Source: Bacillota bacterium (GTDB lineage: Bacteria; Bacillota; Dethiobacteria; DTU022). From it: a stretch of DNA of 32,733 nucleotides. The stretch is taken from positions 1 through 32,733 of the forward strand of contig JAAZLS010000052.1 of assembly GCA_012799185.1 (NCBI GenBank). The letters run 5' to 3'. Below the pieces are notes generated by a model. It worked only from the letters and a program-made list of their open reading frames with translations, ran no database searches and was not told the DNA's origin. A program made the translations under genes and the position numbers. The stretch's first letter is position 1. Each line of letters starts with the position of its first letter. Shown one piece after another: positions 25,199-32,733 of this stretch.

Positions 25199-27322
25199 CT
25201 ATTTCTTAACCTCCTGGATCACATAAGCTTCGATTATATCATCCTCTTCGATAGCATGGAATCCATCTAGTAAGATACCGCATTCATACCCGTTTAAAAC
25301 CTCCCGCACATCATCTTTGAACCGTTTTAGGGAGGCCAATTTTCCTTCAAATAGTTTCTCTTTATTCCGAAGCAATCTTACCCGGGCATTGCGGGTAATC
25401 TTACCCTCGGTAACCAGGCAACCAGCTATCGTCCCCAGCCGCGAGACTTTAAATAGCTGCCGGACCCGCGCATATCCTAAGATAGCCTCTTCCATCTCCG
25501 GGGCCAACATTCCAGATAGAGCCCCTTCAATATCTTCAATAGCTTCATAGATCACGTTGTAAAGCCGAAGGTCAACATTTTCCTGTTCCGCCATCTTCTG
25601 AACACCGGGTTCCGGCCGGACATTAAAGCCGATCACTATCGCGTTGGAGGCAGTCGCTAGCATGATATCGGATTCGGAGATTGATCCGACCGCCGCATGG
25701 ATAACCTTAAGCTTAACCTCTTCCAGGCTTAATTTAAGTAGGGACTCCTGGAGTGCCTCTACCGAGCCGTGGACATCCCCTTTAATGATCAGGTTTAACT
25801 CCTCGACCTCCCCCTCTTGGATCTGCTTAAACAGATCCTTCAAGGAGACCCGCTGCATCCGATGGGCGGCCTCTCTCAATTTTAAAGAGCGTTTCTCCGC
25901 CATCTGCCGGGCCATCCGGTCGTCCCCCACCACCTGGAAGCTATCACCGGCCTGGGGCACATCAGCCAAGCCCAGGACTTCCACCGGGGTGGAGGGGCCG
26001 GCCGTTTTGACCCGTTTCCCCTGTTCGTCAATCATGGCCCGGACCCGGCCGGGGATAGAGCCGCAGATCACGGCATCGGTCACCCGCAGGGTCCCATCCT
26101 GGACCAGCACCGTGGCTACCGGCCCGCGGCCCCGATCCAGCCGGGCTTCGATCACCGTTCCCCGGGCCGGCAGGTCGGGATTAGCGCTAAGCTCAGAAAC
26201 CTCGGCCATCAGCAAGATCATCTCCAGCAGCTCGCTGATCCCCTCCCCCTTCAGGGCGCTAACCGAGACTACGATGGTATCCCCGCCCCATTCCTCCGGA
26301 ACCAGGTTGTGCTCCGCCAGCTGCTGCTTGACCCGCTCCAGGTTGGCGGTAGGCTTATCAATTTTATTTACGGCGACAATAATCGGCACCCCCGCCGCCC
26401 GGGCGTGATTTATAGCCTCTATAGTCTGGGGCATGACCCCGTCGTCGGCACCGATCACCAAGACTGCAATATCGGTAACCTGGGCGCCCCGGGCCCGCAT
26501 GGCGGTAAAGGCCTCGTGGCCGGGGGTATCTAAAAATACTACCTTTTTCCCCTGGACCTCTACCCCGTAGGCACCGATATGCTGGGTAATCCCGCCGGCC
26601 TCACCGGCGGTAACATTTGCCTTCCGGATAGCATCTAGAAGGGAGGTTTTACCATGATCCACATGGCCCAAGACGGTAACCACCGGCACCCGGGCCTGGG
26701 TCCCCTCTCCTTCGACCCGGGTCTCAGCCTTTAACTCCTGTTCCATCGGATCGACGGTATGTTCAAGATCTACCTCGTAATCATCGGCCACCAGTTCCAT
26801 CGCCTCCGGCGAAATCTCCTGGTTAATACTGGCAACTACTCCTAGCTGCAAGAGCCGGCCAATAAGCTCGGCCGCCGGCACTTCCAGGTAAGAGGCCATC
26901 TCTCGCACGGTAACCCGCCCCTCGAGCTTTATCTTGCGCCTCTGCTTTCTCTTGCGGGCGGCTGCTGATGCCTGCCTTTCTAAAAGGGCCTTCCTTGCCT
27001 TCCGACCGGGGGAGGGAACCTCTTCCTCCGCCTTCTCAGCGGGCTCCTCTTCGATTTCTTCAATAACCTCTTCCCCTTCGACTACCGGTACAGGGACCTT
27101 TTCCGCTTTCTCCTCCGGGGCGGGAGCGGCAACTTCCTCCTTTTTATCTGGCTTGGCTTCAGTCTGACCAGTAATGATGGCGATAACCTTTTCTGCTTGC
27201 TCCCTATCCAGGGTGCTCATATGATTTTTCACAGATACATTCATGCTCTTCATCACGTCAATTAACTTTTTGCTGTTCGTGCCCAACTCCCGGGCCAGCT
27301 CATAAACCCGAACTTTTCCCAC
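25199..27322 (-). CDS. infB: Translation initiation factor IF-2
   Basis: IF2_N domain, G1 [48 protein letters not shown] start. Confidence 0.98.
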   Translation of the reverse strand: MGKVRVYELARELGTNSKKLIDVMKSMNVSVKNHMSTLDREQAEKVIAIITGQTEAKPDKKEEVAAPAPEEKAEKVPVPVVEGEEVIEEIEEEPAEKAEEEVPSPGRKARKALLERQASAAARKRKQRRKIKLEGRVTVREMASYLEVPAAELIGRLLQLGVVASINQEISPEAMELVADDYEVDLEHTVDPMEQELKAETRVEGEGTQARVPVVTVLGHVDHGKTSLLDAIRKANVTAGEAGGITQHIGAYGVEVQGKKVVFLDTPGHEAFTAMRARGAQVTDIAVLVIGADDGVMPQTIEAINHARAAGVPIIVAVNKIDKPTANLERVKQQLAEHNLVPEEWGGDTIVVSVSALKGEGISELLEMILLMAEVSELSANPDLPARGTVIEARLDRGRGPVATVLVQDGTLRVTDAVICGSIPGRVRAMIDEQGKRVKTAGPSTPVEVLGLADVPQAGDSFQVVGDDRMARQMAEKRSLKLREAAHRMQRVSLKDLFKQIQEGEVEELNLIIKGDVHGSVEALQESLLKLSLEEVKLKVIHAAVGSISESDIMLATASNAIVIGFNVRPEPGVQKMAEQENVDLRLYNVIYEAIEDIEGALSGMLAPEMEEAILGYARVRQLFKVSRLGTIAGCLVTEGKITRNARVRLLRNKEKLFEGKLASLKRFKDDVREVLNGYECGILLDGFHAIEEDDIIEAYVIQEVKK

Positions 27323-27375
27323 TTACAACACCTCCATTTAATGACCCTCCTTAAGTACCCTGTACTGCTTAAGGT

Positions 27376-27663
27376 TTAACTTTCAGGTTTTTCCTCCGGC
27401 GATACCAACATCTTTCGTAGGGTGTCTATTACCTCCAGGGTAATGGGAACCCGCAGGTTTTTTTCCAACCGTCTCCCCTTAATTGCTTTCTCCAGGCAGG
27501 CAACCCGGGGGCAGATATAGGCCCCCCGGCCCGATTGCTTACCAGTTAAATCGACGGTAACCTCCCCGGCGGGGGTGCGAACGATTCGGATCAGCTCCCG
27601 CTTCGATTTCTTCTCCCGGCAGCCGACGCAGGTCCGCAGCGGTACTCTACGTTTTTTGCTCAA
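27376..27663 (-). CDS. rnpM: RnpM/YlxR (DUF448) RNA-binding protein
   Basis: RRVPLRTCVGCREKKSKRELIRIVR...GKQSGRGAYICPRVACLEKA. Confidence 0.93.
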   Translation of the reverse strand: MSKKRRVPLRTCVGCREKKSKRELIRIVRTPAGEVTVDLTGKQSGRGAYICPRVACLEKAIKGRRLEKNLRVPITLEVIDTLRKMLVSPEEKPES

Positions 27664-28771
27664 GATCTCCCTCCCCCTCGCTCTCCTCTACCTCTTCTAG
27701 GTTCTCCGGGCTGAGCCCCAACGATGAGAGCCGCTGTTGGGCAATCTGGGTTTCGCTGGAGATATCAATCTTCCATCCGCTGATCTTTGCCGCCAGCCGG
27801 GCATTCTGACCCTCTTTGCCGATCGCCAGTGAAAGCTGATCGTCGGGAACAATTACCGTGGCGATCTTCTGCTCCGAGTCCAGCTCCACATTTACCACCG
27901 CCGCCGGGCTGAGAGCATTGGCAATAAAGAGCTCCAACTCATCGTTCCATTTTATAATATCAATCTTTTCCCCTTTTAACTCGTAGCTGATCGCCTGTAC
28001 CCGGCTACCCCGGGGACCGACACAGGCCCCTACCGGGTCCACATCCTGATTATTGGACCAGACCGCAATCTTGGAACGGAAGCCCGCCTCCCGGGCCACG
28101 GCCTTTATTTCAACCACGCCGTCAAATATTTCCGGAACCTCCAGCTCAAACAACCGCTTGAGCAGGCCGGGATGGGAGCGGGAGACGATAATTTGGGGCC
28201 CCTTGGTTGTCTTCTTAACATCGACAATATAGGTCTTAATCCGCTCACCCTGGCGATACCTCTCCTGGCGAATCTGTTCCTCCAGCGGCAATATAGCCTC
28301 GGTCCTTCCCAAATCGATGATTACATTGCGCTGATCGAAACGCTGGACCAGGCCGTTGATAATATCATCAGTCCGATCAATAAATTCCTCATAAATTAGT
28401 TCCCGTTCCGCCTCCCGGATTCTCTGGATGACCACCTGCTTGGCAGTCTGGGCCGCAATCCGCCCAAACTCGGTGGGGGTGACCTCAACCTCTACCAGAT
28501 CGTCTATCTGGCAATGGGGATCATAGACCCGGGCCTCCGCCAAGGTTATCTCCTGCCGGGAATCTTCCACCACATCAACAACCACCAGCTCCGAAAAAAC
28601 CTTGATTTCACCGTTTTGCCGGTCGATATCGACCCGGACATTGGGGGAGGAGTTAAAGTTGCGTTTATAGGCCGAGATCAGGGCTACCTCGATCGCCTCA
28701 AAGAGCACCTCTTTACTGATCCCCTTCTCCCTTTCAATGGACTCTACCGCTGATAGAAAGTCCTCATTCAT
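27647..28771 (-). CDS. nusA: Transcription termination/antitermination protein NusA
   Basis: MNEDFLSAVESIEREKGISKEVLFEAIE, S1 and KH domains (GACVGPRGSRVQAI, AIGKEGQNARLAAKISGWKIDI). Track ORF to 28828. Confidence 0.97.
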   Translation of the reverse strand: MNEDFLSAVESIEREKGISKEVLFEAIEVALISAYKRNFNSSPNVRVDIDRQNGEIKVFSELVVVDVVEDSRQEITLAEARVYDPHCQIDDLVEVEVTPTEFGRIAAQTAKQVVIQRIREAERELIYEEFIDRTDDIINGLVQRFDQRNVIIDLGRTEAILPLEEQIRQERYRQGERIKTYIVDVKKTTKGPQIIVSRSHPGLLKRLFELEVPEIFDGVVEIKAVAREAGFRSKIAVWSNNQDVDPVGACVGPRGSRVQAISYELKGEKIDIIKWNDELELFIANALSPAAVVNVELDSEQKIATVIVPDDQLSLAIGKEGQNARLAAKISGWKIDISSETQIAQQRLSSLGLSPENLEEVEESEGEGDLEQKT

Positions 28772-28775
28772 CATT

Positions 28776-29264
28776 TCACCCCCTTTTCTTTTTCTTCCCT
28801 CCGGTTGGTCTGTACCAGAGATGAGCACGGGTAATCTGTTCGTATTTAAGCTCGATCTCGCCTCCCTTTTCCAGGGTTAACCTGATCGCCTCATCGCCGG
28901 CCCCGGCTAACAGGCCGATAAAGACATTGGTCCCGTTAACCGGTTGCTCGGTATATATTTTCACCGCCTCCCCGGTGAAGCGGTGATAATCTTCCCGCCG
29001 GCGCAGGGGCCGTTCCACCCCCGGAGTGGAGACCTCCAGGACGTAGTGATGGGGAATTGGATCATAGAGATCCAGCAGGTCGGAGATCTCCCGGCTGGCC
29101 ACCTCGCAATCCCCGATGGTAGCCCCTCCGGGCCGGTCAATATAGATACAGAGATACCCCTTCCGCCCCGACCGGTATTCCAGGTCCACCAGTTCTAGCC
29201 CGTGGTCCGCCAATACCGGCTCCGCCAGTGAAACTATTTTTTGTTCGATCTCTTCCCGGGTCAA
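28776..29264 (-). CDS. rimP: Ribosome maturation factor RimP
   Basis: LAEPVLADHGLELVDLEYRSGRKGYLCIYIDRPGGATIGDCEVASREISDLLD..HHYVLEVSTPGVERPLRR. Track ORF to 29339; likely TTG start near 29264. Confidence 0.95.
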   Translation of the reverse strand: MTREEIEQKIVSLAEPVLADHGLELVDLEYRSGRKGYLCIYIDRPGGATIGDCEVASREISDLLDLYDPIPHHYVLEVSTPGVERPLRRREDYHRFTGEAVKIYTEQPVNGTNVFIGLLAGAGDEAIRLTLEKGGEIELKYEQITRAHLWYRPTGGKKKKRG

Positions 29265-29298
29265 CGATAATCCCTCGCTTAAACAGGTTATTAGCAAT

Positions 29299-29322
29299 GA
29301 AGAGTGGGAAGCCCCACCCTTC
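29299..29322 (-). ncRNA. Structured leader hairpin upstream of rimP-nusA-infB operon
   Basis: RNA GAAGGGUGGG-GCUU-CCCACUCUUC, 10-bp stem with one G.U pair, about 35 nt upstream of predicted rimP start. Confidence 0.6.
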
Positions 29323-29350
29323 AGATCAAAAACTGGCAATCACACCTTAT

Positions 29351-29379
29351 AATTTAACATATTGCCGCCGGGATTGCAA
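29351..29379 (-). promoter_or_regulatory. Predicted promoter of the rimP-nusA operon
   Basis: Minus strand TTGCAA (29374-29379)-N17-TAAATT (29351-29356). Confidence 0.45.
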
Positions 29380-29467
29380 GAACGAGGGAATCAACCTGCT
29401 ACCCCCGGGGGCAAGGAAATATCGGCATAAACGGCATTCTTAAACCGCCCGGCAGATTTACACGGTT

Positions 29468-30121
29468 CTATCGAAAATGCAGGCTGACCTTAGCCGCATA
29501 TTTAATAATCTCCCAGTACATCTGCAGGCGGGCCAGTAACCCCTTCCAGATTCCCAGCTTCTCCTCTTTTAACACGTGGGAGAGATCGGGAAGCTCGACG
29601 GTCACCGTAGGGATACCATGATCCTCCATGTAGCGATGCAGGACTACCTCCATGCCAAAGCGGGAAAGGTCCAGGCCTGCCACCTTCTCCAACAGACTCC
29701 GCTGAAGGGCCCGCTGCCCGGATAAGAAAGGGGCCATCTTTTGGGCCAGATCGGTCGCTACCCGCCCCCGCTCAAAAACCCCCACCGCCATCGGGGCCTT
29801 TAACCCCAACACCGGGTCCAGCAACCTATTAACATGGGCCGGGTTGAGCCCGATTAAATCCGCATCTAAAAAAAGCAGGACCTCCGCCCGGGTACGGTTT
29901 AGACCGGCCATAATAGCGCCGCCCTTCCCAATATTGCTGGGGAGATCCACCACCTCTACCCCTTTAAATGTCCGGGCCACCTTTACCGTCGCATCGGTAG
30001 AGCCATCACTAACAACAATAACCTGCTTTATCCGGGGACATTTTTGTAATACCGCCAGGATCGGTCCGATCGTCCTGGCCTCGTTATAGGCTGGTATTAT
30101 CGCTGCTACTTCCACAAACAA
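29468..30121 (-). CDS. Family 2 glycosyltransferase
   Basis: VAAIIPAYNEARTIGPILAVL, VVSDGSTDATVKVA, GKGGAIMAGL, LLFLDADLIG; TTG start behind GGAGG. Confidence 0.88.
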   Translation of the reverse strand: MFVEVAAIIPAYNEARTIGPILAVLQKCPRIKQVIVVSDGSTDATVKVARTFKGVEVVDLPSNIGKGGAIMAGLNRTRAEVLLFLDADLIGLNPAHVNRLLDPVLGLKAPMAVGVFERGRVATDLAQKMAPFLSGQRALQRSLLEKVAGLDLSRFGMEVVLHRYMEDHGIPTVTVELPDLSHVLKEEKLGIWKGLLARLQMYWEIIKYAAKVSLHFR

Positions 30122-30133
30122 GTTACCTCCAAT

Positions 30134-31207
30134 TTAAAGAGATCTTCTGCTGCAAAGATGGTTTAGCTCTTTCTCTAGCGTCTTTACTATATCATCTCGA
30201 TGGACCTTTGTAACTATTTTCCCTTTACGGAAGATATAACCCTCTTCCCCGGAGGCGGTAACCCCCAGGTCTGCCTCCCGGGCCTCCCCCGGACCGTTGA
30301 CCGGGCAGCCCATCACCGCCACTGTAAGGGGGGCCTTAACCCCCTCCAGCAACCGGGTCACCTGCTCCACCAGCGGCAGGAGATCAATGGTGCAACGGCC
30401 ACAGGTAGGACAGGAGATAATCTCCGGTCCAAATACCCTTAACTTTAAAGACTGCAAAATCTGCCGGGCCACCCGGATCTCCTCTACCGGATCGGCGGTC
30501 AAGGAGACCCGGAGGGTATCACCGATCCCCTCCAGCAACAGGGGACCCAGGCCTAGGCAGGATTTAATAACCCCGCTCTCTACCGGGCCGGCCTCGGTTA
30601 CCCCCAGGTGCAGCGGGTAGTCAATCAGAGGGGAGATCTTTCGGTAGGCGCCCACAGTAGTCAGAACATCGGAGGCCTTTAAAGATACGACTACATTATG
30701 AAAATTTTCCTCCGCCACGACCCGGAGGTAACCCAGGGCCGATTCAACCAGGGCCTCCGGGGTAGCCGCCCCGTACCTTGTTAAAAGGGACCTGTCCAAG
30801 GAGCCGGCATTAACGCCCAGTCTTAGTGCCGCCCCCCGGTCCGAGGCTGCCTTTATTACCTCCCTGAATCGCTCCCGACCTCCAATATTACCCGGGTTAA
30901 TTCTTACCTTGGGCACCCCGGCCTCCAGCGCCTGCAAAGCCAGGCGGTAGTTAAAATGGATATCGGCAATTAGGGGTAGCGGGCTTTTCGCCACCAGCTC
31001 CGGCAGTGCCCCCACCGCCGGCTTATCCGGCACGGCCACCCGCACTAGTTCGCAGCCGGCCCGGGCCAGCCGCTCAATCTGGGCCAGCGTTGAGTCGATT
31101 TGGGAGGGGGTGGTGGTAGTCATACTTTGGATCAGGATCGGGGCCTCCCCGCCCAGGGTCATCCTTCCCACCTTTACCTCCCGGCATTGGCGCCGAGTTA
31201 TACCCAT
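30134..31207 (-). CDS. ispG: 4-hydroxy-3-methylbut-2-en-1-yl diphosphate synthase
   Basis: VKVGRMTLGGEAPILIQSMTTT, PLIADIHFNYRLAL, KVRINPGNIG, ISCPTCGRCTIDL, VMGCPVNGPGEAREADLGV. Track ORF to 31273; ATG at 31207 has GGAGGGGGG. Confidence 0.97.
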   Translation of the reverse strand: MGITRRQCREVKVGRMTLGGEAPILIQSMTTTTPSQIDSTLAQIERLARAGCELVRVAVPDKPAVGALPELVAKSPLPLIADIHFNYRLALQALEAGVPKVRINPGNIGGRERFREVIKAASDRGAALRLGVNAGSLDRSLLTRYGAATPEALVESALGYLRVVAEENFHNVVVSLKASDVLTTVGAYRKISPLIDYPLHLGVTEAGPVESGVIKSCLGLGPLLLEGIGDTLRVSLTADPVEEIRVARQILQSLKLRVFGPEIISCPTCGRCTIDLLPLVEQVTRLLEGVKAPLTVAVMGCPVNGPGEAREADLGVTASGEEGYIFRKGKIVTKVHRDDIVKTLEKELNHLCSRRSL

Positions 31208-31251
31208 TATTTTATCCCCCCTCCAGGCAATTAAACATCTCCCCACCGCTC

Positions 31252-32274
31252 TTACCGGGGAATAATATCCCACCGGATCAGATCGTGATAGGTAACAAAA
31301 AGTATTAATAAGAGCAGGGCGGCAAAGCCTATAAAATGGATCAGCCCCTCTTTCTCCGGATCCAGCGGTTTCCCCCGCAGACCTTCGACAACCAAAAAGA
31401 GCAGGCGCCCCCCATCCAACGCCGGTATAGGCAGAAGATTTATTATACCCAGACTGATACTGATCAGGCCCGCCAGCCAGACCAGGTTGACAAACCCGGT
31501 GGCGGCCGCCTCCCCGACGATCATAATTACACCGACCGGCCCGGTTACATCCAGGGGTGCCCTTCCGGTAATAGTCCGCCCGATCGTCGTTAAGATCAGG
31601 GCGAACCGGGAAAAACTGACCTTGACCGATTCGACAAAGTGAAACCTTTTCACCGGAGGCGAGATGCCGATAATCGCTTTCCCCGCTCCGGGGGTCAATT
31701 CAGGAACGGCGGTCACCGTTAACTGCTCCCCCTGGCGAAGAAGATCGATCGTTACCTTTTCCCCCGCCCGGTTTTCGATCTGGGCGACCACCTCGTCCCA
31801 GTTATCGATCCTCCGCCCATCAATAGCTACAATCTCATCGCCCGGCCGGAGGCCGGCCCGGCTAGCCGGTGAATCGTCCACTATTTCCCCTAAAAATGAG
31901 CTGCCGGTTAACGGGGTGCCGAGCATGAAATAGAAGATGACAAAAAATAGGAGGAGAGCCAGCACTAGGTTCATCAGGGGGCCGGCTATAAGGATCAGGG
32001 CCCGCTGGAGAATCGACTTCCGGATAAAGCTATCCTCCGAGGGAACCTCCTCCTGCTCCGGATCCTCCCCCAACATCCGGCAGAACCCCCCCAGGGGGAA
32101 GAGCCGCAGGGAGTAGCTGGTATCCCCCTTTTTCCAGCCGGCCAAGCGGGGACCAAAACCGAGGGCCAGCTCCAACACCTTCACCCTGGTCGCCCGACAG
32201 GCAAAAAAGTGACCCAGCTCATGGGCTAAAACCAGTAATCCAAACACCAAGATTGATGCTACCAGGGTCTGCAT
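31252..32274 (-). CDS. rseP: Site-2 protease RseP/RasP (M50)
   Basis: LVLAHELGHFFACR (HExxH), PDZ domain SPASRAGLRPGDEIVAIDG, NLLPIPALDGGRLLF. Confidence 0.95.
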   Translation of the reverse strand: MQTLVASILVFGLLVLAHELGHFFACRATRVKVLELALGFGPRLAGWKKGDTSYSLRLFPLGGFCRMLGEDPEQEEVPSEDSFIRKSILQRALILIAGPLMNLVLALLLFFVIFYFMLGTPLTGSSFLGEIVDDSPASRAGLRPGDEIVAIDGRRIDNWDEVVAQIENRAGEKVTIDLLRQGEQLTVTAVPELTPGAGKAIIGISPPVKRFHFVESVKVSFSRFALILTTIGRTITGRAPLDVTGPVGVIMIVGEAAATGFVNLVWLAGLISISLGIINLLPIPALDGGRLLFLVVEGLRGKPLDPEKEGLIHFIGFAALLLLILFVTYHDLIRWDIIPR

Positions 32275-32278
32275 CCTA

Positions 32279-32733
32279 TTACCTCTCCCCCTCTATCAGG
32301 TCTACTATCTTGCGGGCCGTCGAACGGGCCCACCGATCGGCTTCTACCAGATCCTCAATTTCCGGCTTAGTCACAACGTTATGCTCTTCCAGTACCCGCC
32401 CGATCAGCGTCGCGATCCGGTTAAATTTAAGGCGACCCCGCAGGAATAGCTCCACCGCCACCTCGTTGGCTGCATTCAAACAGGCCGGCGCGCTCCCCCC
32501 CATCGCCCCCGCCCGATAGGCTAAATCGAGGCAGGGAAAACCCCGGCGATCCGGTTCCTGGAAGGACCACTCCTGCCGGGCCAGTTCCAGCCGGGGCCAG
32601 GGGCCGGCGACCCGTTCCGGATAGGTCAGCGCATATTGAATCGGTAACCGCATATCGGGAGGGCCGGCCTGGGCCAGGAATGAACCGTCTATTAACTCTA
32701 CCAGGGAGTGGATAATACTCTGGGGATGGATAA
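32279..32733 (-). CDS. dxr: 1-deoxy-D-xylulose-5-phosphate reductoisomerase, C-terminal part (truncated by window edge)
   Basis: Manual extension beyond the track ORF gives IHPQSIIHSLVELIDGSFLAQAGPPDMRLPIQYALTYPERV; then NAANEVAVELFLRGRLKFNRI. Confidence 0.95.
   Translation of the reverse strand, partial: IHPQSIIHSLVELIDGSFLAQAGPPDMRLPIQYALTYPERVAGPWPRLELARQEWSFQEPDRRGFPCLDLAYRAGAMGGSAPACLNAANEVAVELFLRGRLKFNRIATLIGRVLEEHNVVTKPEIEDLVEADRWARSTARKIVDLIEGER

Noticed and set aside
25644-26408. 254-aa plus-strand ORF antisense to infB
   Set aside because: Ser/Thr/Arg-rich shadow ORF caused by GC-biased codon usage of infB on the other strand.
29402-29411. CCCCCGGGGG perfect palindrome upstream of the rimP promoter
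   Set aside because: Short GC palindrome without loop or U-tract; expected by chance in this GC-biased sequence.

Overview
The window is a 32.7-kb chromosomal segment from a spore-forming Firmicute (Clostridia-like). Essentially all genes lie on the minus strand. In transcription order it reads: dxr (cut by the right edge), rseP, ispG, GT2 glycosyltransferase, rimP, nusA, rnpM/ylxR, infB, rbfA, nrnA-like DHH, truB, ribF, rpsO, pnp, two divergent NodB-fold proteins, a VanW-type protein, dut, ylmC/ymxH, a YflT-like stress protein, dpaA, dpaB, dapA, RNase J, class V FBPase/aldolase, a DUF4015 lipoprotein, a DUF401 permease, tepA, ylzJ, uppP, spoIIIE/ftsK, a rodZ-like gene, a hypothetical gene, and an FtsH-like AAA gene (cut by the left edge). 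There is no phage, CRISPR array, tRNA, rRNA or transposase gene. The most unusual non-coding signal is a 29-bp element, TGAGTTTAGGGGACGGAGGCTTTTACTCA. It occurs in two 3-copy clusters in opposite orientation about 11.7 kb apart: one just upstream of the predicted spoIIIE promoter, one supplying the stop codon of ymxH. Other observations: an 11/22-bp tandem repeat across the fbp stop codon, two adjacent NodB-fold proteins with degraded metal-binding motifs (one sharing an N-terminal domain with the neighbouring VanW protein), candidate S15 and rimP leader RNAs, a candidate forespore-type promoter, and small overlapping leader ORFs at rnj and infB. All calls are by eye; no searches or folding were run.
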